This document shows positions 45,131 to 58,025 of a stretch of DNA of 64,000 nt, piece by piece; positions within the stretch are counted from its first letter, which is position 1; each line of letters opens with the position of its first letter. Origin of the DNA: Odontesthes bonariensis (Eukaryota; Chordata; Actinopteri; Atheriniformes; Atherinopsidae); NCBI RefSeq assembly GCF_027942865.1, contig NC_134515.1, forward strand, positions 9,849,339-9,913,338, in the 5' to 3' direction. The position numbers and the translations under genes were made by a program. A model generated the notes under the pieces. The model was not told the origin of the DNA. It was given only the letters and a program-made list of their open reading frames with translations, and searched no databases.

Positions 45131-48100
45131 AAAATGACATTGAGTGTTTAAAAAAGTAAATTTTTTTACATTCTTTATTATAAACCAATGTAATTATATT
45201 ACTAACTTACAGTTGAAATATCTCAATACAACATAAATAAACCACTCTTGTTTTCAAGATGATTTATTATCAGTTAAAGCAAGGATAGGATGGGATTTTT
45301 ACACTCATGCTACTCAAAGCAAAACTTACTGAATCAGAGGGAGTTTTGGTTTCTGTTGAGAAACTAACTACACAAAAGAAAGTTCAGACAAGCTCCGAAA
45401 AGGTTTTACAGGATCAATTTTTCCCTTTCATAATGAGACACTTCTTTTAAGATGGTAAAATGCAGTTTTTAACTGTCACCCAAACCTGAAAAATCAGACG
45501 GTGGAAATTTGTGCTCGACTTGAGAAAAATGTCTAATTCCACTGAAACTGACATCACACAAGAAGTGTGATCGTAATGATTACTGAGTGAACTCATTGAT
45601 TTATTTGAATCTTTTCATTTTAAGATGTAATGCTGTTTTTATTCAGCTTTTTATAGCTACTTGTCTCCTACTTTTTATTCTATTTGTGCAGCCACACCAG
45701 ATTCCATTCTACCGTGTGTATAATGACAATAAAAAGTTTAATGAATTTATTTAAGATTCATTGTTTTTTCAAGCTGTGCCGTCAAACTTAATTTTGACTG
45801 CTCACATTAGATCACAAATGATTGCTTAGATTGTCCAAAGATGTTTATATGACCAATATTCCATAGGTATTTACGTGTTTATGGTCAGGGGTGACACAAT
45901 ATATTAATTATGATGGCTGCATTCCATTTAGATAAAGTTCTGATTTTGGGCATGTTCTACAACTAACTTACATGTATATGTGTAGAAGTGGAATCCCTCA
46001 TCAATACACATGAAGTTAGCACCATATATTTAAGCATTTGATCACATATCGCCAGTCATATTGTCATTGAAATATTAAACAATAATATCAGCCAGCTAAC
46101 TAGAATCCACATTATGTTTATTTTAAAAGTGGAAATCCTAGCTTGAGAAAAGCTGCTCTGACTTTGCTAAAAAGCACAACGAATGTAATATACTAAGCTT
46201 GTTTGTCAGGCATAATCCGTCAAGACAGAAACATGCCATAGGAATTATTAAAGGGCTTCATCAGTCAGCTCTGAGGATCTTGAACAGTTGTTACAAAGCG
46301 AGTTGTTTGCATTTCTTCATTTTTTAAAAAATGAATAAAAGAGATTTTGTACAAAGGTTTTAATTAGATCATTAATAACTATTTAGAGGTTATTTATAAA
46401 AGCTAAAATAGCCTAAAAAGTTTTTTTATAGTAATTTAATGCTTCATTTAGTCAGTTTAGACTGTTAGCTCTAGTCTATACAAGTTTGAATCCACAAGCA
46501 ATAAAATTAGCCTAATGAGCCTAAACCCTGTATTTGCTTCTACATACTTATTTTTTCAGTATGCTTGAACACTCTTAGGATTATTATTGTTTTATTTAAT
46601 CAATTTTAAGGAAGACTGTTTTGCGTATATGTGGTTCAAATCTGTCTCTGCTGTTTGGTACAACACTGGTCAGCTGGAGTTGTTTTAAATGTGCTTTATA
46701 AATAGATTTGATTTATGTATAGCATTTGCTAAAGTTATCAATCTTTTAATAGCCGTACCGTGTAACTGATGTGCTACGCTAACCTTATGTTGGGCATTTA
46801 CCAGCATTTAGCCTAGCTTAATCCAGTTATTTATAGATTAAAAAAGTTTTAACAAATCACATCTCAGTTCAGTTCGCAGTCTGATGTTATTATTAGCTTA
46901 AGACGGCTAATGTCAGTTAGCATTAGCAAGTTTTAAAGACATATCACAAGAAAAATGTCAACAAATTTGTCTTTGTGACTCTTCTGTTGTTTACAGTCAT
47001 GCCATGTTTTAGCATTCACTATTATCAAAATGTTAGAATAGGGTTTAAATTTAAAGTCACATAAGAATGGTGCCTTATGATGGCTAATATAAGCTAACAT
47101 TAGCAAACTTTATTTTACTGTATAACTTACTTTACTGAGTCTGTTTTATCACTGACTGTAAAAATTGTATTTTAACATTAATTAGCTTCACTTTAGCACG
47201 ATAGAAAGTAGCAGCTTTTTGAATGCATCACATGTTCTTGAGCAGTAGATAAGATTTTAATGGATTTGTTGAGGATATGCTAAACTAAGACTATGCTAGG
47301 CGTAGCCTAGGTCTTGTTATTATCTGACTCCTCTTTTTGGGCTGGACTTTTTGAGCTGGAGCCCCAGTGTTACATACAATAATGTTAGCCAAGCTTACAT
47401 TATAAAATTTGATATTGAACATTTTCATATCACATTTTCACATTAAATCCACAGGAGTTTTATTTGGGATAAAGCCTCCTGTGTGCTGAACATTACAAAA
47501 CATCACTCTTTACATCCTTTCTTGAAAGTAGAGCACTAGGTACATTTACAACATTTAGCTGGCAGCCGTGACAGAGAGAAGAATGATGCTTTTCTGTGTA
47601 ACACCCTGATTGAAAACAGACACATATGTGCAGCGCAGCATACACACACATACCTCTGCATACACACAGATATTTACAAGGGCAATTAAAGCGAAAAAAG
47701 AACCATAGCATTTTAATTTTTACAATGCATAAGCAGAAAGTTAAAAATACAGGCGCACATGCTCTCATTTACTCACTCTTGCTGAGGCTTTTTGGACCTG
47801 TGAACATTCTGATGGTTCCTGCAGTATGCCGGTCAGAAATAGTAAGAGGATGCTAGATGCTTGAACCACATACTGCCACTTTTCCTTGTGGATCTTTTCT
47901 AGGAAGAGCGGGGCAGCTGTGGCTTTTCAGAACCTACATCCATCCATCAACTAGTACCCATGGTTTACTCACACAGGCACACACTCCTTTCCTGCATTTT
48001 TTTTCCTGTCTCTCCTCCCTATTTTCTCCATTTCCATGTATTTTAATTTTTCTCCCTCCTCCATTTTTTTCATTCCTGCACTCTGTCCATCTGTCCCTCA

Positions 48101-51100
48101 CTGTTTCGTCCTCCATCCATCCCTTTCTCTCAGACTGAGTTTACAGCCCCCGGGCCACTTCCGCCAGGCTGTCTGCGACAGATTTATTAATAGGCTTTTC
48201 TCTGCGCAGTAAACACAGCGTTGGTTTTGGGGGTCGTCTCTCAGACACTGATAGACTTGTACTTAACCTTAGGCACTCACTGACTTTGGCATAGAGCAAG
48301 GTCTGTTGGATTCAAACATGACCCAATGCAGATTAAATCACACAGAGGCAGCTGGGGAAAACACAGTTGGAAAACAAGTGATTTGCAGTGAAAGAGTCAG
48401 ATTCATCATATTTGGGGATATCTTATAGGTTTGAGTGCACACCTCAGCCTGCTCACCTGTCGTAACATACACCACAAAATCACAGCACCAGATGGAGTTT
48501 ACTAAATTGTCATGGAATTATAGATGTTGAATATTACTGGAACTGACTGCTGCCTAAGCCCCGATCTCCTGTGGTTAAGACCAATTCATGGTTTCTGCAG
48601 ACAGATTTGGACTCAAATACAAAACTGTAGACTTACTCACACCTCTCATCATGCTTTTTAAAGAATATGTATGCATTTCAACTTAAAAAAAACCCGATGG
48701 CTACTTTTGAGTGTGATATATATAGGTGTAAAAATACTAAATGGATTGCTGAAAGCGTCCAAAAACCTTGGGCTGTACACTGATGAGTGCAAATGACTTG
48801 GGCATATGACAAAATGTTTGCCACATGGACCTTAAAGTGCCACATCTACCGACTATTTCTTTATTTCAGACTCTGGTAGACAAAAACATGCGTCTCATTT
48901 CTACCCACCCTCTGTTTTTTTGTTGCTTACAGAAGCAATAATGGTTTAAAACGGACTCATCTTAAAACTCTGAGTGTTTCAGAATGTCATGATATTGTAG
49001 AACACAGGCTCACGCTGCATGCAGTCAGATAAAAATCAGCATTCTTACCAGATGTAGCCTGCATGGGAATGAAATATTACATTTTCCTTTTATTTGGGGG
49101 GGAAAAATTAGTATCATAAGCATGATAACAAATCTGAGCACTTAGCTTACATACTTTAAAACGTAATGCTATCTCAGATGATGTGTTTAACATCTGTTGC
49201 TTGAGTGTAAAGTTCCTCAAATTTAATAGACCGAGACAGAACAGGTAACTTAACCATGAACTCCAATACAGCAGCATCTACAAGTGGCAGTCTTTGACTC
49301 CGTGATGAAACACCAGCTGCCACGAGGATTTGTTTGACCTGTAACCCACAGAAATAATTGCTCTTCTAAGGCGTGAGTGGAGGTTTTTGACAGGTGATGT
49401 CTGCCTGTCACCCACTAGGAGAGGTGGAGCACGAGCAAAGGAGGAGCCCATTAACTTTCAGTTCTTGTGAAATAGAGCGTCGGCCTTGGCAGCAGACGAT
49501 GCGCTCCGTGAGTTCCCCTGTAGTTTGTAATGAAATGCTCTTCGGCCTTTGTAGTGATGCTGGCTTTAAGCCCCAATAACATTATTGTTGGACGTTGAGA
49601 ATAAAATACTCTGTGTGCTCCCTGGCAATTCATTTAATTTCCCATGACTGGATTAATAACTTTACAAAATTAGGGGAAATGTTATTTTACAGACAGACTC
49701 GAAGCTCTCAGTCACAACAGTCAGGAGATCTTTTGATTCTTTCTTCGGAATCGTTATTTTCCCAATTTTATCAATGCTATCCAGTGATTTCTCCATATGT
49801 TCACAATTGTGTTAGAAGTAAGAACTGCCTATAAGTAATTCAGCATTTGTTTCAAACTATTTTACCATATGGAAACTAATAAAAGCAGAAAACATACTGA
49901 ATACCACGTCTTGCTGTAGCCGACTCGCACCAGATGTGAAGGTTTTAGCTGTTGCTTTGAATAAAAAGGACTTGTATACTAAGTATGGGCTGGATTAACT
50001 CATGACAACCTGAGGTTTTCTTTTACAAAAGCCTTTTAAAATTTAGATTTGACAAATAAAACCTTCTGTCTGACAGTTAAAGAGGTTAAGCCCTCTGCTT
50101 TTATTGTAAATTATTTCATGTTAATTAATAATTCCTATGCTATTGTTATAATATTATAATGTAATGTGTGAACTGCATCGCATCAAGGCTTGAAAAGTTG
50201 CAGGAGTGCTGAATAATATGGACTAATTATAGTCCATATTATAGTATATTTCTTTCATTCTTTAAATGTTCTTATTCTATCTTTAAAACAACCAAGGAAT
50301 CCACATTATGTTGATTAAGGAATGATTAAAGATGAGTTTATTTTTTATTTTTATATATTTTTCACAAGGAAATGAATAAAAGCGTTTTATTTTTCCTTCT
50401 GGGGAAAGTATGCTTGTTTATTAAAATATAGATGAATTAATGAATAAAACAATGAAAAAGAAGGTCCTGCCCTGATTTAAAAAAAACACAAGAAATTGAG
50501 AAAAGAAATCAATCTTTCTCCATTTTGAAAATAAAGCTTTGAAAATGTACAGATCTCTGACCTGTGCACCATCACTTTTGGCAGATCAGAGGTGTCTCTT
50601 GTATACATTTGTGGTGGAAGTTAAAGATAGAGATTGTTTTTTTCTTTAAAAGGATGTGTTTTAAACCACAAATCTGATTACCATAGAGGCTGAGGCCCTT
50701 ATTCACCTCGACAGCTGAGAGCACCACCAGGCCTTTATTTCAAATTCTCATCATCATTGGTATGACTCGTCGTATTTCTCTACAATCTCGTACTTAAATG
50801 CCACAACATAAAAATCTATAATGGTGCTCATAAACAATAAACGCCTCGTTTTCACATACCTGTGTGTTCATATGCGAGTCAGCCTGAGATCCTTTCATTC
50901 CTAAGTGGAGCTCTGTAATCGGGAATCAGGAAAAATTTGCTGTGGATTGTGGAGAGAGACCTCACAGCTTAAAAAATAAAAGAAAAAAGAGGTGAAATGG
51001 CTAATAAAGCAATAGCTTGACAAGCTGTGACTACACAATTAGCAGTCCCCGCACCGTATCACATTAAAATCTTTACGAATTTAATTGGATGGAAAACACC

Positions 51101-51946
51101 TGTTCTTAACACGACTTTCATCATGAAAGATGTGCTTCCATGCTGCATGCAAACTGATCCAGGACAGCATCGTGTAAAACAACACAACTCTTTTAATTGA
51201 ATTGATTAACGGTATCTGTATCCCAGTAAACCAGCTATGGTCACACCAACATTTTCAGTTTTAAACGGATAAATTTACTGGTAACTCACTCTTTCTTACA
51301 CTTTGCTGTGAGATTCAGGTTTTTGTAAGTGTCAAAAAAGCTGTTTTGTAAATGGATTATGGATCCTACTGGAGGCCCACCGATTGCACATTTGGGTCCA
51401 AATCACTGACGAGGACAAAAACCTTTGCAATCAGACCAACTTTGAGCTGGAATGCTTCTAAAGTGCTGCGACACAGTAACACAGGCCTGTTGCACTCCGG
51501 AGAAGAGTGTGACATTATGGAACTGAAATTTTTGTCGTGCTTCTTCCTGTCTCGCTTGTATCATCACTTTCAGTGCATGTGTTATCCGAGCAGGAGGCAT
51601 GTTGTGTGGCGTTTATGAAAGGGTCGGACCGGATCATTAATTCCACCGAGGAACTGAGAGCAGTTGTTAAATCCTTCATGCCAGAGTAGAAGTTTTGTTC
51701 TTGTTTCTCATCTGAATTTGTTGCCTATCCCTGCGTGCATGCTGGGAAAGTGAAGAATAAACTCTAGTCTATAATAGAATTGCCTTCACTTCATGTGCAG
51801 TGGGTGCCTTTGTTGTTGAAGCCATTTTTTCCTCAGGATTAAGGACATTAATGCAGGGTTTCTTCTCCTGTTTTAATGGCTGTAGTCTAATTTTTCTCAG
51901 CTAAAATGAGGCGTAGAGTGCAGTCAGGAGTGTTGGAGCACAACTA
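45131..51946. other. Non-coding region, AT-rich, with GCTAA-rich part and conserved-looking islands
   Basis: No coding gene is seen. 46700-47400 is packed with gctaacattagc-type words. A relic LINE-type end (aatgtgctttataaatagat) lies near 46690. An acceptor with a long pyrimidine tract lies at 48133. Stretches 49400-49660 and 50690-51090 have the even composition and word structure of conserved non-coding elements. Pyrimidine-rich DNA runs through 47940-48130. Confidence 0.4.
46700..47400. repeat. GCTAA/TTAGC-word-rich repeat segment
   Basis: A dozen or more occurrences of gctaa, ttagc and palindromic forms such as gctaacattagc in 700 bp, without a strict period. Similar segments occur at 28860-29400 and 56260-56480. 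It may be an old dispersed family or word enrichment typical of fish DNA. Confidence 0.4.
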
Positions 51947-52360
51947 CACTGGAAAAAATGCCCCTCCAAAAATAAGTAAGAAAAACAACAAATACGAGAC
52001 GTTTTTGCTTGAAATAAGCAAAAAAATCTGCCAATGGAACTAGTGAAAATCGGCTTGTCAAGATTTCTTGAAATAAGATGTGATATTTGGGACTTTTGAG
52101 ATAAAAGTGATCTTGAAATTAGCTTAAAAACCTCTTCAAATGTCAAAAAAGCTTGTTTCATATGATATGTGACTCAAAACAATTTGTTTTCAAGACTTTT
52201 TCATTTAACAAGATATTCCCGATGTATTGTCTTCAAACAAGTCCCTATATCTGGCTGAAATAGTACTTGTTAGGCAGTTGTGTCTTATGATGAGTGTAAT
52301 GTGATATTTTGATTAGAAATGAGACAAATATACTTGGTAAGACTTTGATTTTTTCCAGTG
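51947..52360 (+). mobile_element. MITE with CACTGGAAAAAA termini, copy 2 (intact ends)
   Basis: 414 bp starting cactggaaaaaatgcc and ending gattttttccagtg, a terminal inverted repeat of about 12 bp, with TA on each side as the likely target duplication. The same sequence is present in opposite orientation at 33636-34052. No open frame of interest. Confidence 0.88.
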
Positions 52361-55300
52361 TAGCCGCAACTTCAGTGTGTCGGGTCCCCAAACGTATTCT
52401 GTGTAAGCTTTGTTCGAGAAGTGTTGCTTGTCATTTTGTTGCCACAAACAACTGAAAAATGTTTCTCCGCTTCTCTCAGGACAGTTCTGTACTCACACTT
52501 GTCATAATGTTCTCAGACACTTATATTAAGGTCCTGAAATCACTTCTGCTTTTGCAAATGATTTCCTCTTGTAAACAGATTGAAGCTGTTTCATCGCTGT
52601 GAGAGTTTTGTCTCTTTATTAGTTCCTGGTAAAGGAGAATTTTGCTTGGAGACGTTTTAAAATGGAGCTTCTGCATGAAATGACTGTCCTTCCCAGCAGG
52701 GCTGGGCCCACTGGTCAGGTATCTGCAGGCGCACCGGATGAAACATGAGCTCCTGCACTGCTGGCCTGTCATCATGCTGGATCGAATGGTCAGAATAAAG
52801 ATAGATTGTCGACGGTTTCAGCGTCACTATATCTTACTTTCTCGAGCTTTTTCGGCAATTAATTCAGACTTATTGCAGATGACAGAATTAAGATATTTAC
52901 CTGGAATCCGGCTGTTTTGTCCAAAAAAAGGACAATCTTTAAGTTGCTTTCAGTGCATTTTACAGGCCAAGGTTTTTAGAGCTGGTAATGATTTATTGTT
53001 TAGTCTATACAATGTCAGAAACCAGGTGAAAACACCGTCAAGAATCTGGAGATTTTTAATCTGCAAAGGACTAAGAAAGAAGCATTTCTTCACACTCAAG
53101 TAAAAATCTGGAATTATCACTTCATTAGAATTATTAATGATTTATTCTCTCTCTTTTTTTTCTTTTATCAAACATTTGCGTACTTATTTATCAAATAATT
53201 CCTTTGATTCAAACTTTATTTTCTAGAGTTTTTGTACCTGAATTAATTATTTAAAAGTTTACACTCTGATGTGAATGTAATTCATGTTAAACTGCATCTG
53301 AGGTTCGTTTACAAAAGGGGCATTTAGGGACATGTAAAAAAAAAAATATTGAGTTGATTTAAATACCTCGTTGTCAGAGCTATGCTATGACGTTGATGAT
53401 TATTTTCGTTACAGATCAATGTGCTTGATATTTTGCGGATCTACATGTTGATAATTTGGCCTTTAAAATATTAGAAAATCTCCCCTTTTTGTTTGTAATA
53501 ACTATATATAAAACACAGTTTTTGTTATCACAGAAAGCTTAGAAAATGTGAAGATATTTACATGTGACCAGGTGCAGCCAGTTATAGATATTCGTACTAT
53601 CCCCCTAAAATTAACACAAATAATTAACCGATTGGAAGAATTGTTGCACAATAATTTTTTAATCTGGACTAATGATTGGAGAAACTTTGGTTCCCTCAAT
53701 GAAGAGATAATTTGGTATTTTAAGGGCTGGAAAGCTTAAATTTAAAACAGTTTAACTGTAATATTGATTGGCTAATTTGTAGAAAATGAATTCCATGTTT
53801 TGATACTTGAGTTGTATTCAGAAGTCAAGTCAGTTCGGCTTATGATGACTTTAAAAAACTTCAGATCCTTTACTTAGTAATGAAATCAGTTAAAGTAATC
53901 AGGACAACTTAATTAGATATAGTTTTCATTTTAAAAATGAACATTTTAATTAAAATCTGGACTTTCCTTTTAATGTTGAATCATCCTGATAAAGAACCAG
54001 AACTGGGTTAGTTATCCCTAATAGAGACAGAGAAGCTGAAATCTCATTTCCAGGAGTCATCTATTTAAATTTTGTTCAATAAATATTTAAAAAATGGTCA
54101 TGATATTTTTTCCTTTATTTTATTTATTTAGTTGGGACAATGCACATTAATCAGCATTCATGCATTGCGCATCAATGTAAATGTGCCGGACTTAGCAAAG
54201 ATGCTAAATTCCATCCGTAGTCCCAAAGCAGGTACAGACACAGTAAAACAGTAAAACCTCACAGCTACAATTCGTACAATGGACAATTACAAAGATGTTT
54301 GGTGGAGAGAAACTTCCAGAAATTGGCAGTAAAAACATCCCAGCTGTATTCATGATTATCTGTATTGCTGTTATTATCCGTTCACGTAGAAAGTTTTCAA
54401 TCGGAGCCTGAGTGAGAGTGTTGCGGTGTGCTGGTAACGTGCGCTGCAGTTGAGGAATGCACCAGCGCTGGACAGCCTAACGTGCACACACCCACATACA
54501 CAGAGCTAAAGCATGTCAAAGAGCTGTTGAGAAGGAACACGTGACTCAGCACACAGTTATGTGTGTTTAACGGGCACAGTAATATCTGGAATATGGACAC
54601 GCTCTGTTCAGCTTAGTCTAGAGATGCCGATTTATGAGTCAGCGAACGGGATGAAACCCGATCCGTGCGGTGGGAGAGTGTAACTCCTGACTCACACATT
54701 CTCCCTGCATCCCTCACACACATTCGGCTACAGTAGTAGTGACAGATGATCGTACAGCTCCTGATTCATTCTCTGGAACGGATAAGGAGGCAGCGGGAGA
54801 AAAAACAGAATGTAGCCGCAGTGTCTGATGACACATCCTCTCTTCCTTCCCTCGCAGCGATTTTTAATAACACCTCTGCCACCCCGCCCTGCTCAACAAT
54901 CCCTGCTCGCTAAATAATGCCAAGCAAAACCTCCAGTAGACAAAGACAGTTTCTCTGCAGCTCAGGCAGCATGAACTGATGTCTCAGTGTGGGAGAGGAA
55001 AGAATTGCATTACAATTTCTGCATGCAAAATGACTGGTGAATATTCATCCATGATATTACTGTGTGCTTGGTTGCAGCAGATTGCAACAGAATCTATTTG
55101 GCAATCAGAAAATCAGCATCAGCCTTTATTGCAGTCTAGCAACGGAGGGAAAAAAGAGTCCATTAAGCTTGCTAAACTAAAATTGTAATGGTTTTTTTTT
55201 CCTTTTGAATACACTATTCTGTGCAGCCAACATCAAACATCTACTCACCTGTCCTCAATCAAAAGGATTCAAATGTAAAGTATTGACCTCTGTAGTCATA

Positions 55301-57920
55301 GTTTCACAAAGTCACAACAACAAGAAACCAAGAAATATAATTTCCAGCATTAGGAAACTACTACTTAGCAAAATCTGTAACAAAATATAGTTTCTCACAT
55401 TTTTATGGCTCAGTAAAGTAAATATATCGAATGGCCTCAACAGATTCCCTTTAGTGTTTGGAGTGGTGGAAGAAGCAAAAAAATTAGATGCTTTATTTGA
55501 TTAAAAGCTAACCTCACAACAATGTAAAAACTAGTAAAACAAGTCCTGTACTCAAAATAAGCAAAATATTTTTGAGAATTCAAATACTTTTGACTTGAAA
55601 TATTTTTCAGAAGTGCAGTATTTTCTCTGAAACGGTGTATGTAGAAGATATAAACACTTGAATAATGTACTGCAATTAAGAAAATGAATGACCATATTGA
55701 TTAAAGAGAAATTTAATGCTTTTGTTTGGTAAGGAGGTGGGTTAAGCTGTTGACCCTGGTCAGATGGACCTTTTAAAGGTGTGATGGACAAAATTAGTGA
55801 GCATTAATTGAATTTGAACATGGATGACTTGCCAAAATAGTTATTTTCTTTATCTGTTTTTGCAGTTACACACACTTAGCCAGAGGAAGTAGTGAACTTT
55901 ATCGGTGGTGATATAAAATAAAAGCTATTGTTCTTTACCAATAAATAGCACGATAAAGAATAAAGAAGGAACTGATGTGAGCAATAGCCACCCAACAAAA
56001 AACGCATAAAAAAAATCAGACTTGGTGTGTGAAGGCCTTTACTCTGACTCATTCTTGCTAAAACAAAAGGTCCTAAAGTTGTTTCAGACTGCCAGTCAAG
56101 ATGATTAAAAGAAATATAACAAAAGCAGAGTTTTTTTTTCTCACTTTACGAGGTCAGTGCAACTAGACTGATCTACAGAGTTGAGCTGTGGAGGAAGCAC
56201 TTGCCTCTTTTTTTGTCATTAAATGCTGTAAAATATGCATTTAAAATGTGTCTACAAGATTGGGCTAGGTTAGTTAGCTTTTGGCTAGTTAGCTTTTAGC
56301 CAGTTAGCTTGTGGCTAGTTAGCTTTCAGAGAGGGCTGTTTTTTTCCAGTGCTTATTTACATTTTTCTTAATTTTGTTAGACAAGATATTGTTTAACAAT
56401 GGATTTAAGGTTGTTAGCTATCTCAGCAGGTAAATAAGCTAAGCTGCACATTTTATCTAGTTTCAGGATTTTTCTTTTCACTTAGCTTTCTTTACACTAG
56501 GCTGTATTTTTTTTTAAGTATACTTTATATTATGTTATTAGATCTTAACCTAATTGTGATCACATGTAGGTACTGGGTTTACTTTTCTGCATGGTATAAA
56601 CTGCAGATTCTATTCTTTAGGATAAGCAATCATTTTGAAATGATCAGCATTTAGGTTAAACATTGTTATTATTGTAATGATGCCAACAAGTTGAGCTCTT
56701 CTTGTTTTAGTGCTTGCTTTGAACCTTTTCTTTTGTTGTGAAATGCTTTCATGACGATTTTCAGCCACATTTCTCTCTTTGCAACACTAATTAATAACTT
56801 CAGTTTTATTAAATCTTAGTATACATATTTATTTAGATGAAAAAATATATTTGAAAATAAATATATTTCGCTTTCAGACCTCAAAACCTTGATATTAGTT
56901 GACTTAATGCCAAGTGGGTTTTAGATTATTTAAAAAAGAGTGAGCTTTGTGTGCATAGCTCATCAATCATTTATTTATTTTTAAATCAAAACAATGCAAT
57001 TCATGAAGTGTATAGCTCTATACTTCAATGTTTTTATAATCTTTAGTCATATTGTGGAAGAATGTTTAAAACTGTATGCGTAAAAGCTCCTCCTACAATC
57101 GTGGGATGTAACACCGCGGCCATACAAGCAAATATATATGTGAGCCTAGCTATTTTTTCTGCCAGACAAATGAAATTATCATGTTTAGGACACAAAGACA
57201 CCATCAAAAGCCCACAAAAATGTCAAGCGACCGTAAGCCCAATCGGTGCGATGCAGGGCAGGAAACCAAAGTCCGAGCTCTCTGGGGCTGTTTCAGGCCC
57301 GGGTTTGTGTTTAAATAAAGTCAGCGTACCTCAAAGTGAGTCACAAGCACATAGTTTTAAGGTTCACAAACTTCTCGAGTGTTGCTTTAAAATACCTGGA
57401 GTAAGCTAACAAAAGTTGAAAAAAGTTGAACATACGTGAAGCTTAGATTTTAGCAGTGAAGATAACTCTAACTTTTACTTAAATGTGTCGCACTGCATCC
57501 TATTTTTTGTCATCTGACCTTCATCCCCTGCGAACTTTTCTTCCTCCTCTGTCAACCTGCTCTCTATACATTTGTCGTGGCTCTCGTGCTTCATGCTGTG
57601 TTTTGATCAGTTGCTGAGCTCCTCCTCCTCCCCCCTTTTCTCCTCTCTTTTTTTTCCAAGCATGCTTCTCCTTCTCATTATTTCCTTCAAGTATACTCCT
57701 CTGTGTCATTCTCTCCTCCGAGCTTTGAATTTCCCCCCTTCTGTCTGTCTTCCTCCCTCCCCTCATCCATGACCACGTACCAAATTTAACCCCTCACCCA
57801 CTCTATTGCATTCCATCAGCTTCATAAACACACACGTGGTACCAAACTTGTAACGGTGCTTCCTCCGCTCTCCTCCTCTTTCCTCACATCTTTCCATCTA
57901 TTCTCTCTCCCTCTCAAAAG
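52361..57920. other. Non-coding region
   Basis: Short frames only (for example 52738-53103 and 57062-57409 plus) with no family resemblance. A GCTAA-rich patch occurs at 56260-56480. The segment 54600-54960 is GC-richer and less repetitive and might be regulatory. Confidence 0.4.
54110..54330. repeat. Interspersed fish repeat (unclassified)
   Basis: A tttattttatttatttag run, then ttgggacaatgcacattaat, aaatgtgccggacttagc and gtagtcccaaagcaggtaca form a sequence I recognise as dispersed in fish genomes. Class and orientation are not certain. Confidence 0.5.
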
Positions 57921-58025
57921 ACTCGGTGAACGACAACAACAAGTTGGAAAAATTAAAGTGGGGTGACAACTGCGAGTCCCCTTTCTGCGTCCCCTCCAGG
58001 GCCAGTGTGAAGTTTTCAGTTTGAT
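57921..58025 (+). other. Candidate exon after a strong splice acceptor, unidentified
   Basis: A pyrimidine tract of about 70 bp ending ctctcaaaag| precedes an open frame reading SVNDNNKLEKLKWGDNCESP then FCVPSRASVKFSV before TGA at 58023-58025. The acceptor is among the best in the right half of the window and the peptide composition looks natural. There is no clear donor before the stop and I recognise no family. It could be a terminal exon, an alternative exon or chance. Confidence 0.25.
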
